Of a stretch of DNA of 64,000 nt, positions 33,781 to 46,499 are shown in pieces. The DNA comes from Sipunculus nudus (taxonomy: Eukaryota; Annelida; Sipuncula; Golfingiida; Sipunculidae). Both the position numbers and the translations under genes were made by a program. The stretch is from contig CM049316.1 of assembly GCA_026874595.1 (NCBI GenBank), positions 76,512,176 through 76,576,175 on the forward strand. Reading direction: 5' to 3'. The notes below the pieces were generated by a model. It saw nothing but the letters and a program-made list of their open reading frames with translations, searched no databases and was not told the origin of the DNA. Position 1 is the stretch's first letter. The number at the start of each line of letters is the position of its first letter.

Positions 33781-35685
33781 CACTCTCTCCGGGACCTATT
33801 AAATGGCCTAACGCGGAACTCGGACAACAGTCCGCCTAGCGCAAATCTACCTCTGACGACACGTCCTCTGATGAGAGTAATTGACTGACCCACTCCAAAC
33901 GGCTTTGTAGCCGGCTTTTATATATACATATCGCAAATACACTTCGGGAAAGTTCTAATCAACAAACGTTCTACAGACATCTCTACAAAGAAATTACCAG
34001 CTAAGCCTCCCAGAAGCACCAAGACCTGCAGAGTCTTCCGTCAGCCAATAATAACAAACTGAAGCTTAGTAGTTTCTATTATGTGATACATAACCAAACC
34101 GATCTAACGATCAACACGACTAATGATAAAGATAAACACAACACCATTAAATATTATCAACTATGTTTACCTGACTATATCTTATTATCCTATGGGGCGC
34201 TCATTGAACATAACCTGACCTAGTTAATACATTTGTGTCAGGGCCACTCGAAGGATGAACAGTCATTCTGACATGTTTCGTTAAGAGCGGAAAAAGTCGG
34301 TCGTTTCCGCCTAAATTCATGTCGTACCAACGAGAACTCGGACAGTCATAAAAGTATATGAGATTGCTACCACGCACAACTTATTGAAGCACATGTCTCG
34401 ATAGTTTAAGCAGAAGTTTTACTTAAAATATATCTTTTTCATCTGCTGTTTTCGTTTATTATCTTCAACTGAACATTTCCTTGACAACGAACCGGTATTT
34501 ACCCCCCCCCCCCCCTTTCTACCACCACCACGGGCGCAGCATGCTAGATTTTTCATTCGTAAAGCTAGATTTTGCCGACACTGATGTTTGTGGCTGTAAC
34601 CGTTCACTGAAATACGACATATAAATTCATCGTCTGAAGGCCGGTACCAGGCAGAGCTATGGTAATACACACGGCCCGTATCGTCCTCAAATAATTTCAT
34701 TCAGGATTCGACAAAAAATATTGCAAACAAAATTTAAGAAATGCCCTATTCAACAGGTTGAAAGTGGTCAGAATTCATCTGTTTTGCCGCTTCCTGAACC
34801 ATTCGTGGTAAAAGAAATCTACCCCTAGTCCTAAATAACTATTGGGGTAATAAGTTTGCTGCGTAAGGAGCGATTGCTGGTCAGACAGGTAGAAGGTTTG
34901 AAGGAACAAAGCTCATCTATAGATTCTCCATTAAGGGGCAGGTGGGGGCTTACATGGCATATACACGTGACAATTAAGGGCTTTTTGACATTGTATACGA
35001 GGCGCTGTATTTCCCCAAGAGATCTCTAGCCAGTATCCGTGGCTTTTCTGGGTCTTCTGCTTTTAACGGACATACTGCGGTTTAACTAATGGTCACATGA
35101 CGGCAAATATATCGCCTGCAGCACGGGGTTTAGATGGAATATCAGATAACTTATATTAAAATAATATTAACTACATATTAACAATATCTCAAATATGTTT
35201 ACCTCTTTTAGATCTGTATCAACCTTAAACCTGAAATTTTCAATTTTGATTCAATAAAACATTTTAAATTTTATTTTTCGACGAAAAAGGCACTATTGAG
35301 GGAAAAAAACATTTTGAGATATTGTCTGAAGTTTGATTTTAGAGCAGCAAGGACTTACTGTTACTAAGTGCATGATAGTGAAGCTTAATTATTATTTTTG
35401 AATAATAGAAAAAACATATTGAAATGAATGAAAAGTTCAAACACGACTATACAATCAGAGAGAATACTACACCAGGTATAAAATAAGGTATACTTTATGA
35501 CGTCTATTATGAGTTTAAAACAATTTATCAATTATTTGTAGATATAGGTTTTAGGACGTGTGCTACTTCAAATCCTTACGTTATAAGGCGGCCAGTCACA
35601 GGAAGATTTCACTGCAGATATTTGAGCAAGCTTAATGTATGTGTGTTTAATATTTTTTGGGGTTCGGTGCTTTTACGTAAAAGCA
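33781..35685. other. Intergenic DNA, nothing recognised
   Basis: Contains a C-run at about 34,502-34,515. The short frames have no recognisable content. Confidence 0.45.
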
Positions 35686-35713
35686 TCTGATATAATAATA
35701 ATAATATAATAAA

Positions 35714-35764
<51 letters not shown>

Positions 35765-36055
35765 TATAATAAAAATAAAAATACTAACAATCATTATAAT
35801 AATAATAATAATAATAAATAATGATAATAAATAATAATAAGAAGAAGAAGAAGAATTATTAAAAAAATAAAAATATAAATGATAATAATAATAAAATAAT
35901 AATAATAATAATAACAATAATAATAACAACAATAATAACAATAAAAATAACAATGATAATAATAATAATAATAATAATTATAATATTAATAATAACAAAA
36001 TAGTAATAAAAATAATATTAATAATAATAATAATGGAATAATAATAATAGTAATA
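35686..36055. repeat. Long (AAT)n trinucleotide satellite
   Basis: About 370 bp of AAT/ATA units with interruptions (AAC, GAAGAAG). The minus-strand Ile/Leu/Tyr-rich frame across it is a by-product of the repeat. Confidence 0.92.
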
Positions 36056-36994
36056 ATACTGATTACTAGAAATATGCACCCAAAAGGATGTATGTCTGTG
36101 CGACATGGGGTCCATAATGAAATCGCGGTGTGATGTTTATACTTTGAAACTGCCGGTGTTAAAACTGCCGAAACAAGCTGTATTACGAAGAATTACTGAA
36201 CAACGGCACTCGCAGGTGCTGGGCCCTCGACCGTGACCTGGGCAGTTGAACAGGCGACATCGATGATGCATTCACATATATATTTGGCCCATATTTCGAG
36301 GTTCTTTCGTGCATAAGTGACCTTACATTTGTGAATATTCCTTGATGATGCTTCAGAATTCGGAAAAGTTGCTGGATCAACAGCAAAATCTAATCGTTTC
36401 TTCCTTGGCCCAGTCCCAAAACGTTCTTAAAAATTTCATAAGATTCAGTCTTGATTTTGTGAGTTATGTTGTGAACAAAAACACACACTTTAACACATAC
36501 AAACACGAACACAAACTGAAATGAACACAAGCTCTTCTGGCGGAGGCAGTATGTAATCAGTCATAAGAAACAAGGCGAAATTTACTTTGTCGACAAACTT
36601 GGGATACAAGAATACACGTGTCTCGGCCCTTGAACGAGCATTCGTGTATTATCCAAGGGCAGTTTCAATTCTTTGGCTTACACCTGAGAGTATCGGGTAA
36701 GGTTTCATCCATCACCTTGTCAATCTCCATAAATATAGGAGAAAATTCAGATGTCATCCCCGATCAGAGAACCTGTATATCCCAAAGAAAGATCAAGTTT
36801 CTTTCTTCTTCATGGCGAAAATGGTCCCATTCGCAATTCCGTTCAACGCAATTCCGTGCACACACACAGACATGCACACGAACGGTGATGAACGTAAAAT
36901 GGTTAAAAGGATAGAGAATATATGAACAATTCAACTAAATTGGGTCTACTTCACTTAGCTGGTTATTTTTTTAATGTTAATGTAAATTTGTAGC
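36056..36994. other. Intergenic DNA, no supported gene
   Basis: Short frames on both strands without recognisable domains; a small (CACA)n patch near 36,855. Confidence 0.45.
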
Positions 36995-37210
36995 ATTAAT
37001 TCAAAGGAATTTCGGACATTATTTTGTCACCCGTTTTTGAGTTTGTTGGTTTGTCTTTAAGAAGGATCAAGCAAAAACTATCAATTATACAAGCTTTTGG
37101 AGAATAAAGTCATGGAAATTGAAATACATCACTAAATCTTGAGAGGGTCAAAAAGGATAATATTGGCATGGTGGAGGTATCAGCTTTACTGACCGCGATT
37201 CTAGTTATTA
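36995..37210 (-). mobile_element. Degenerate copy of the short RTE-related family
   Basis: The terminus GGCATGGTGGAGGTATCAGC ... ACTGACCGCGATTCTAG aligns with the reverse complement of the 20,611 element's left end (GGTGGAGGTCTGCGCTCACT ...). The upstream boundary is only approximate. Confidence 0.4.
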
Positions 37211-37793
37211 ACAGGAATTCCGCCACCACCTTAGCTGCAGACTATACTTTCTCCCCTGTCTATCTGTCAGTCTTTCCGTTAGACTGATAGTATATTTATT
37301 CATATACCTGTGTTTATGATGTTTAAACTGGCCTAGAGGTGTTCCAAGGTGCAAGGAAATGTTGAATAATCTGGAGATGGTCTGTCATTGTACTCATGTC
37401 TGACGTAGGAATTAGATACTGAATCACAAGTTTGGATTTTCATGGCTGATATGGCCAACCCGAGTCTACCTTACTGATATCAATTACCTTATAACTACTA
37501 TTTATGTTGTTGATTGGAAGAAAATCTTAACTTGTTGAAGGGTGACTGAATTTATTGTGAAACGAGTAAATTTTATTTATATCAAACTGATATTTGTTTT
37601 ACTGAACTGTTGGTGGTCCATGCTATTATTAGCAGCAGCTTGCCACCCAAACGTCGATTTTAATTAACTGAAAACGTTAACCTGTATCAGTTTATTTTAA
37701 GAAGGCTTGATTTTCATGTTGTCGTGGCTGTGTTATTAAAGAGTTTATAATTTAGAGATTGTCTGTCTGCCTCTCTCCCTCTCGGTTGTACAG

Positions 37794-37834
<41 letters not shown>

Positions 37835-38749
37835 CGTTTCGGGCCAGGTCAAGGTAACAAAAAGAATAGTTTATATGTATATTTCACGATAATATGATCT
37901 ATTTGATAGACGTGCACATAAACATTCCACGTTAAACAAAATACATTTCATCCTGTTGTAAAAGGATGGTCTGTAATGCTTTAATGCTTTAAAAGCTTTA
38001 CGCTGAACCTTAGCACGTCTCCCGAAAACCGACCATAAATTGAAGCAAAACGCACATCATATCATTCATTTATTCGGTTAATTCTTGATACCATCCATCT
38101 CACGCTTTGCGATAATTGGATAAACTCCAGAGAATTACCCGGGTACTACGGTGCACTTATGTTTTTTACATATCGGGTATGTTCCTGAGGATAATCCGAG
38201 GTTATTCTTGCATTTCTTGATAATAAATATGGTTTTTACCTTTTTGACAACATTTGCTTGTGAAATATTTCTACAGGACTGACGGATTATTTGGAGAAAG
38301 GCTTTCATGGTAACAAATCACGTGATCACCTAGTTCTAGGATGAGCTCCAGCTTGGTAAAACATGGACATACGAGAACATCCTGACGTGGATACGTGCCC
38401 CTGTAAAAGTTACTTCAGAAGCGGACTTTTGAAGGTCATTTCACAATAGAAATATGTAAAAAGGAAAACAGAATATGATTTGCCGCCAGCAAAATGTAAA
38501 CACAACGAAACCAGGAGGACACAGGGACATCATAATTTTATTGTATTAAGGAAGTGAATCGTACTCTCTGTGACGTCACTTGACACTCAACCTTCAAACA
38601 GTCAAAGGTACCTGCTTATGCCCGCGTTTTCAGAAGACGCCATGAAAGAATAGGCTATTTTTTTCGCTAAATGGTGAATAAATGTCATTATCAATTTTAT
38701 GCCATTAATTGAACTCCGTATTTTCTCCTCTCATATTTAGTGCTTTGGC
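37211..38749. other. Downstream flank of the GPCR gene, no other gene seen
   Basis: Includes a (CT)n run at 37,795-37,831. No coding content recognised. Confidence 0.45.
37795..37831. repeat. (CT)n microsatellite
   Basis: About 18 uninterrupted CT units. Confidence 0.9.
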
Positions 38750-38755
38750 TTTATT
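38750..38755 (-). promoter_or_regulatory. Candidate polyadenylation signal of the GPCR
   Basis: AATAAA on the minus strand, about 190 bases after the GPCR stop codon. It is the first canonical signal noticed downstream in this AT-rich sequence; transcript data would be needed to fix the end. Confidence 0.4.
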
Positions 38756-38941
38756 AATCAAAAAGATCGCAAAAAAATATTTCGGCAGGGGTATTGTGAC
38801 GGAGTGCAAATGAGCTCGGTTATACCTGAATGAGTAACACCTGACAATTGATTCCATTGGTTAATTTGATATGACTGCAGCTTTATATTCCACACAGAGG
38901 TCACATAATAAGCAGGAAGCAGTAATATTGAAAGTTAGTTT

Positions 38942-40039
38942 TTAGACATGATCAGGACGTTTATCTCGGCCCCTGGTCAACCTGGACTCAACCGCAAGCG
39001 TAGTCGAGGTATTGTTCGTCTTTCTTCCAATACGACACAAAATAGCTTCCGTTGCACAACGCCGGAAGTTGCGCGAGAGGAATGCGTATAACAAGGGGTT
39101 AAGGCCACTGTTCAGGTACATTATAACAAAAGCCAACTGAGGAAGCAGCCCTCCCATAGCGGCCCCCTGGTCTCCGCCCCAAACTTCTAGAAGCAGTCGG
39201 AGATGGTACGGCAGGACGCAGACAGCAAACGTAGCAACAACAACCGCAAGCATGCGAATAACGCGGCGACGGCTCAGGAGGGCGTTGTGTCCACTTCCGC
39301 GACGCTGGAGCCCTCTGGCGGTTTTATTTTTCACCTCCGGTTTCGGTGCGCCAGCTGTTCCGTTAATTGCTGGTTCAGAGGCTCCGGTGCCGCAGCTGCA
39401 GTTCGACCTGGTAGACGGGGAAGTGCCGGAGATATTCTGAGTTGACAGTCTTAGTGACGTAGCATCCTCGCCGCATGTATCATCAGAATGTATAGATTCG
39501 ACATCCGAGGTTGAATGACCTGACTGTGGTACTCGGATGTAACCAGTAGGTTTAAGCGTACATTTTCCGGCATGTTGGTAACCAGGTGCACACTTATCAT
39601 TTTTAACCGAACCATGTGCGTTTTCTAAGCTGTGATTGGCTGCCGCATTGGCACGTGACAAAATCTCCTTTAAGCTTTTCTGCAGCGTAAATCCCATGCG
39701 CGCGTAAAGGAAACCCATGATCCCAACAGGAATGACGTACAGAAAAACGAAGTTGACCGTTACAAGTAGCGGCAAAGCTTCTTGTAAACGTCTCTGGAAG
39801 CAGAAGACATCATTCTTCCCCACAACTGTATCAAAAGCCACGGCGTACGGTATGCCGTAAACTGTACTGAAGAGCCATATGAAAACGAGGGCGCTGCGCA
39901 CGCACACTTTGGTCCGGCGCCTGCGCGTTCTTAGTGGATACAAAATGGCGCAATAACGCTCCGCGGAAAGTGAAACCAGGATCGTAACGGAGGCGGTGTA
40001 ACTCATCTGGTTGATGAAGGCATACACCTTGCACATGAC
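38942..40039 (-). CDS. TrissinR: Trissin-receptor-like GPCR, coding exon 3 (TM3 to C-terminus)
   Basis: Rhodopsin-family neuropeptide receptor; signals through G proteins at the plasma membrane. The exon opens after acceptor TTTTTCCGCAG at 40,040 in phase 0 with V-M-C-K-V-Y; this Cys (about residue 114 of the joined 476-residue protein) should pair with the Cys in VFCFQ (about 190). TM3 ends in ERY (about 138-140, the DRY motif). TM5 contains VNFVFLYVIPVGIMGFLYAR. The third intracellular loop is long (about 145 residues) and Ser/Thr-rich. TM6 has CVLPYHLRLL and TM7 NSGLNPLLYAFLSRNFRR (NPxxY). NFVxLYVxP in TM5, LPYHxR in TM6 and NPLLYAFLSRNFR after TM7 are what I recall from insect trissin receptors. 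Assignment to another peptide-receptor family remains possible. The exon is clearly GC-richer than its introns. Stop codon at 38,942-38,944. Confidence 0.88.
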   Translation of the reverse strand, partial: VMCKVYAFINQMSYTASVTILVSLSAERYCAILYPLRTRRRRTKVCVRSALVFIWLFSTVYGIPYAVAFDTVVGKNDVFCFQRRLQEALPLLVTVNFVFLYVIPVGIMGFLYARMGFTLQKSLKEILSRANAAANHSLENAHGSVKNDKCAPGYQHAGKCTLKPTGYIRVPQSGHSTSDVESIHSDDTCGEDATSLRLSTQNISGTSPSTRSNCSCGTGASEPAINGTAGAPKPEVKNKTARGLQRRGSGHNALLSRRRVIRMLAVVVATFAVCVLPYHLRLLLEVWGGDQGAAMGGLLPQLAFVIMYLNSGLNPLLYAFLSRNFRRCATEAILCRIGRKTNNTSTTLAVESRLTRGRDKRPDHV

Positions 40040-40245
40040 CTGCGGAAAAAGAAGGGATTTGTAAACATTTGGTTATGTATATTGCACATAATTGGATATT
40101 CAACGTGCACATAGTTAATTTAATTTCCTTTGCATATCAGGCTTTGAACAATCCATTTCCGTGACCTTTGAAAATGGAGAGGCCTTTCCTTTCAACCACA
40201 ACATTCAAAAGAAAAGCGAATTTAAATTGAGTTGCTTCAGATAGA

Positions 40246-40335
40246 GAAAACTGGATGTGTCGGAACAACACGAATGCCCCCGCCTGGAGCAAATTATAAA
40301 CATTTGTTAAATTTTGTTAAATTTTACTGCCATTA
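40246..40335 (+). mobile_element. Partial left end of the hairpin-ended tandem-repeat element
   Basis: TGTGTCGGAACAACACGAAT followed by GCCCCCGCCTGGAGCAAATTA and ACATTTGTTAAATTTTG matches the start of the larger element at 40,538 with few changes. Only the end is present, about 290 bp away and in the same orientation. Confidence 0.65.
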
Positions 40336-40537
40336 ACTGCCTCCAGACACTAGAGTATGGACTGGTATTAGCGATATCCAGTATTATTTACAATCAGTAA
40401 ATAAGAACACCTAGTGAACTAATGATAACAGGGAAAATGATATTCCTCATGGGGAGTAGTGCTGTCATTCTGAATAGGGGTAAAAGGGAAAAAAAATTCA
40501 AGAAAAAATATTATCTATTAATAATTATGGAAAATAC

Positions 40538-42300
40538 TAGATGTGTCGGAACGACATGAATGCCCCCGCCTGGGGCAAATTAGAAACATTTGTAAAATTT
40601 TGAAAAATTTTTTAAGTTCAGGAGCTGTCATATGGTCAAAAGTAGATCAACCAGGACAAAATGCAAACTCGATCTGTAACGGGTCATTATCAAGCAACAC
40701 ACCAAAAATCAGACCAGTATCTGCAGGCATTGTGAAAAAAAGTCCATACATGTGCATTTTTCATAGAAAATTCTATTTTTCATGAAATTTTCTATGTTCA
40801 GGATCTGTCATATGGTCAAAAATAGGACAACTGGGACGATACGCGAACTCGATCTGTTAGTGGTCATTATGAGCCCACAGACCAAAACAATAGGCCAGCA
40901 TCTGTAAGCATTGCATTGCGAAACTAGAATATTAGCAAAAGCTGATAATCAGTTATAAATTTAAGTTAGAGAGGTATGTACCATGTTTTATAACAATCCA
41001 CCAAATGCTTCCTGAGAAATATGCTTCTAATTTTTTTCTATTCTAAGCTCTATGACCTTGAAAAGTAGGTCAAGATCACCCATCTTTGAACTTGACCAAC
41101 ATTTTTGTAAATATGCAATAGCACTGAAGAAATGAAGTTCCTGTGTTGAATACCTTTGGACATATCCTGCACAAGAAGCCAAAGGTGAAAAATCCGATAA
41201 ATTCAATAAAAAATCCGAAATTGTAGGTGGCGCCACTGTGCAGCACGTACAGACCATCAGTCATAATGACCATAGTAAGTTTTGTTGAAAAGCCACACAA
41301 TGGTTCCTGAGATACAAGCTTTTATGTGTTTTTCTATAATCAGCTCTAAAACAAAGAAAAAAAGGTCATGGTCACCCATTTTTGAACTTGACAAAGATTG
41401 TGTTGATATACATCTTCACCGAAGAAATAAAAATTCCTACGAAAGAAATAAGAAATATCTTGCTCACAAGGCCAAAGGTGAAAAATAAAAATTCATAAAC
41501 AATCCGAAATGGTAGGTGGCATCAGCAAACTTGTGCAGCAAGTACAGACTATGAGTCCCAAAGATCATAGTAAGTTTTATGCAAATCCACACAATGGTTT
41601 CTGAGATATAAGTTTCTGAGTGTTTTTCAATTATCAGCTCTAAAATGTAGAAAATTGGGTCAAGGTCACCCGTCTTCGAACTTGACCGAGATTTTATCGA
41701 TATACATCTTCACCGATGAAATAAAATTCCAATGGTGAATCCTTTTAGAGATATCCCGCTCACAAGGTAAAAGTTAACGGACGCCGGACAGAAGGACAGC
41801 TTGGCTGACGACAATAGCCCATCAGCCTATGGACTTAGGGCTAAAAAAGGCTGCACATGTACATTTGTCATGACAGTTTCTTTTCTTTTCATGAAATTTC
41901 CTATGTTCAGGAGCAGTCAAACGGTCAAAAGTAGGTCAACTGGGACCAAACACGAACTCGATCTGACTTGTCATCATCTGCTCACACACAAAAATCAGGC
42001 CCGTATCTGCAGGCATTGCGAAAAAAAGTCCGTACATGTGCACTTGTCATGAAAAATTCTATTTTTCATGACATTTTCTAAGTCAGGGTGCCGTCAAACG
42101 GTCAAAAGTAGGTCAACTCGAACGAAACGCGAACTCGATCTGTAACTGGTCATTATCTGCACACACACACCAATTATCAGGCCAATATCTGCAGGCATTG
42201 CGAAAAAAATCCGTACAACTGTTTGATTTCGGAAGGACGGAATGACGGACATGGGTAAAACTATATGCCCCGGCCACTTTGTGGCGGGGGCATAAAAATA
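40538..42300. mobile_element. Non-autonomous element with GC hairpin end and two nested tandem arrays
   Basis: Left end GATGTGTCGGAACGACATGA then ATGCCCCCGCC (40,560-40,570). The right end is a near-perfect hairpin TATGCCCCgGCCAC-ttt-GTGGCgGGGGCATA, of which GGCGGGGGCAT (42,283-42,293) is the inverted copy of the left end. Block A (TCAGGAGCTGTCA.A.GGTCAAAAGTAGGTCAACTGG.AC-type sequence, about 180-bp period) occurs near 40,620, 40,800, 41,910 and 42,087. Block B (AGCTCTAAAA...GGTCA.GGTCACCC...CTTGAC.., about 294-bp period) occurs near 41,041, 41,334 and 41,628. GGACGGA tracts lie next to the right terminus. There is no transposase ORF. Confidence 0.7.
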
Positions 42301-43759
42301 ATATACATATCTTTACACACTATAATTCTCAAACGATAAGCAAGATTAGTTAATATGGTTACATTGGGTCCATTAAGAACTCGGCGAATGCCTATATCTG
42401 GGATTTTATTTAAATGATTTGTTTTGAATTGTTTTAACAGGAAGGAACATAAAACTATAAGACCCGAAAACAGAGCGCGGCTCTGGACCTTTCATGTAAA
42501 TGAACAATGCATCAATGCATGCAAGGGTGAAATTATGCCAGTTGACTAATCTCATTTGTTAGAAGATCAGGACGCTGAGCCGGTCCCTGCAAAGGTTAGA
42601 ATAATTGTTCACGATAAGTAATTTGCCATGAATCGTACACGAGTTACTTCCTACTAACTTTGATTTGCTGAAATAGGTTGACATGTGTCATGTGGAGATC
42701 AGATGTTATATAAGGGTCAAATGGCAAATTACTGATTATACGTCAAAGATGGATCATATGCCATAAAGGGATTAAAGGTCATAAAGGGATAAGACGAGAT
42801 GTCACTTCTTGCTGGCATGAGTAGTAGGGGAAAATAATGAAACGAATATTAAACAACCAAAACATATGTAATAGGGCAATACATGTGGAGACAAACTGTC
42901 TCACTCCGCCGAGAAGCCATGTAACCACAACGGGGGATTGATGTAACGCCTATTTATGAATATGTTGGGACCATTGCCTTTGGAACCTTTGAAAGTGGAG
43001 TCACATAATTCATCTGAGACAAGAAGCCACTGAGGCAGTGTAATTCCCAGTAGGATCAGGCCAACCAGGGTACATTTATACTTGTGACCCCATTCTGTCA
43101 ATGAAAATGCTCTAGAAACTGAAGACAGAAAGTGTGTTTTTCTCCCTCGTCTGTAGATATTACGGCATATATGTCTATCTTAAATTAAGAATATGACATT
43201 AAAACCACATCGTAACAACGATCGGGGTTTGCAGAAAAAAAAATCTTTCAGGTTTTTATGCTACAAAATAAAAGTTACACTATAAACTTAAGAAACAATT
43301 CCTTTGACTCTGTTGATACTCTTATTATAAGAAATATACAGACAACATTTTAAAGGATAATTTAAATATCATATCTGAGAAGTAAAAAAATTAAATTTTA
43401 ATAAATATTAATGAAAAAAGCACTATATAACAAGCCCTTTTTGCAAAATATTTCTTTTTCTGTGGTTAAGAAGACCCAATAACAAATTTTATTTTGAAAT
43501 TGAATTTTTATATATTAACTTTAAAATATGATACAGGTTTGTTTGAGGCGGTCATGTTGTCCTAGAAGCCTCAAAGTAACAAAGTGACTAACAATCTCAC
43601 GTCTCATATCCGGCTACCATTACAATAAATAAACAGCAAAAAAAACATTCAATATGTCATGGCATTATATTTCATTGGAAAAAATCCAGAATGTGAGTTC
43701 GTGTAATATGTCTTAGTTTCAAAGAAAAGATCGTGGAGGCCACAAAGTTTAATAAAAAG

Positions 43760-43895
43760 AGGTTTCCGCAACAGTCGGCAGGTGGAAGAGTGACTTTCTT
43801 CCTTGAGAAGCATGCATGCTTCGAAAGCTGGTGTGTTAATACATATGTTCTATCTAAAACACGTCTAATAGACTAACACGGCTATACCATTATTG
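43760..43895 (+). repeat. Tail of an unassigned dispersed repeat
   Basis: Carries GAAGCATGCATGCTTC, a perfect 16-bp palindrome (43,807-43,822), then CGAAAGCTGGTGTGTTAATA and AATAGACTAACACGGCTATACC. I recall the CGAAAGCTGG ... AATAGACTAACACGGCTA pairing from repeated sequences of many animal genomes, but cannot name the element. Confidence 0.35.
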
Positions 43896-44816
43896 ATGTG
43901 CAAAATGATAATGATAATAACAATAAACAAAATTAAAATAATAATAATAATTATAATAATATGATTGTGTGCAATGTGTGTGAGAAGAAACCGACAACCG
44001 TGAAATTTGAGGGAGAAGGAGACAGACAGAGTAAACAGAGGGAGATAGAGAGAAAGACAAACATTAAGAAAGGATAGACAGACGGACAGACAACCACAGA
44101 GAGAGGAACAGAGAAAGTAAGAGACGGAGATTAAGGGAACATGATAAGATAGGCACAGAAGGTGATGCGACCGACATAAATAAGTTTGTGAACGACATCA
44201 TCCGAGGCCAATAAACCAATAGGCTCACATGGAGAAAAAATACCAAGATAAGGACGAGCTCGGTGACTCCCAAACCTTATTTAAATCTCCTCAGCCATCT
44301 GCTCCCCGGCCGGGGGACAGCTGTCGTCTTTGTCGCAGATATTAATTTATACTAAACGAATGGCCGATCATCCGTGCTGGGCCACTGTAAACGAAAGGAC
44401 TATCAAATCAGGAAACAAGAGAGCTAGGGACTTGTCCAGAATTCAGGCTCAGATTACATAGATTCGTTATCTATTAGGAAGGAAAAAAAGATAAGGATTC
44501 CTTTTTGAATATCCACATGCTAACATCGTTTTTATAGCGATCTTAAGATTAACCTTTGCCGGTTGGTTATGAATTATTGAACCATCAGTCTGGACATATT
44601 TAAATATCAGACACATTTATGGCTCTAGAACCGATAACAGCAAAAGATAAACTATTACTTTTATCTATACTATTTAAGACGGACTATATTTATTATTCAT
44701 GCTTTGCTATTTCTGTCTGCTGCATTTATTGTATTTTATCTTTTGTGTGCACGAGTCGTCGCTGTTTAAATTGTACTTATCCAGACAAATGACGGGAGCT
44801 TGGTGAATTCCATAAC

Positions 44817-44820
<4 letters not shown>

Positions 44821-44854
<34 letters not shown>
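44821..44854. repeat. (TC)n microsatellite
   Basis: About 17 uninterrupted TC units inside GPCR intron 2. Confidence 0.9.
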
Positions 44855-44860
<6 letters not shown>

Positions 44861-45074
44861 TTACATGGACTTGAATCACGGCAGCAGTTTGAATAATTTA
44901 TTGTTATGTCTGTTAAAGTCAATTTTACCACGCATATATTTCATCAGTATTTTAATTTCTCTTGCATGAATCAAATAATAATAATTTATGAGAATAAACT
45001 AAATAAAAATAGCCCATACCTATATAAAAAAGAGAAAACCCAAAGACTTGAAATGTTGTACTTTTGAGATCATG

Positions 45075-45154
45075 TCTATCAAGTATTCTTGGGCTTCTTG
45101 CTACTCTGTTATACTCTATCAAGTATTCTTGGGCTTCTTGCTACTCTGTTATAC
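45075..45154. repeat. Perfect 40-bp tandem duplication
   Basis: Two adjacent identical 40-base units beginning TCTATCAAGTATTCTTGGGC, at 45,075-45,114 and 45,115-45,154. Identity suggests a very recent event or an assembly artefact. Confidence 0.9.
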
Positions 45155-46499
45155 ATTTGTGTAGGAGACTTTATTTTTTCTGCGCTGCTTTTATTAAAAA
45201 AATACATTAAAATACTATAGTTAAGTAAGATAGCAAGATATGCGAGATCCCATACTTATTTGAGAAAGAGAAAACAGGACATGAATATGCTCTCATTCGT
45301 TTTTGGTCAGGTATATAAATTATTCCTGAGTTTCTGCTCCTGATTTATTTTTTCTTGTACGACCTTATAACCTTGCAATTTCTCAGTCCCAGTTACTCAT
45401 GTCATGCGCATTAGATCTGGACATAGCACCAAATCACCATCTTTATCATTCCGCTAGTCCTTGCCGGAAGGCATTTTTGTAAAACCGGGAACCTTTTCTT
45501 TCAAAATATAAGTAAAAATTCATAACCATCAAGCTTCATCCTGCTCCAACAAACCAAGAAGAAATCCATCCTACTCATTCACCAGTAATTTCCGTTTTAC
45601 CTCAATAAACTTTGGCTGCTTTGGGTATAAAAGTAAAAATATTTATCTGTCACGTGTGTTATTTACTAGCTAAACCGATTTAAGACGTATATTTTTATAT
45701 GATTTCTGTCATCTTAACCTGTTGGCATTAAACAATCAAATGAAGCAAATACTTCAACACTACAAAATTAAACCCTTCGTTGGCGTCTATATAATATTTT
45801 GTGTTACTTGGTATTAGACTGGAACTTCAAGTTCGGCAGTGGCATTATTGGGCTAAATTAATAGTGCCTGAAACGGAAGTGACATAGATAACCTGACGAC
45901 AAGAAGAGGAATGTAACGTGAAAGATAAGATATACACTGGTCCCTTGCTCAAAACTGAACCACAGCGGTTTCAACCAACAGAGAAAAATAAACGAAAAAA
46001 ATCCGCATGCCATGATAATATACTATATCACTAGCGTTAATGAGGGTGTCAGGAATAAACGTAACCAATCTATATCACAAATCCTTCACATCTGAAAGCC
46101 AATCGGAAGGTATCTCTCCCGAGCGTCTGGTAAATCACATGGCACATAAACCCAGATTACGGACAAATATACATGCGTATTAGTCACATGATCACCTGAC
46201 TTCCTATGCGGTTTGTCAGATAAGCTTTGGAATTGCCAAGGTGTTAGGTTACATTATTTCAGCAATCAGTACTCATAATAAATGTCCCGCGGAATATAAA
46301 CCTCCACTATACAACTAATACAATAAGCCCCGTCTCTGCGGGGACCGATTACAAAAGGATATACGTGATTATATACTATTTTCTAACGTTTCGTGTTTTG
46401 TCACTATAGCTGCTATGTGGGCCTTCTACAACGGCAAGTCATCAGGTAGCCACATTATATACCTGTACCGCCAGACTGGATGTTTATCTAGACATATAT

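Noticed and set aside
35609-35953. Ile/Leu/Tyr-rich 114-codon frame
   Set aside because: Pure by-product of the (AAT)n satellite.
39203-39445. Plus-strand frames across the GPCR third exon
   Set aside because: Shadow frames antisense to a well-supported coding exon.
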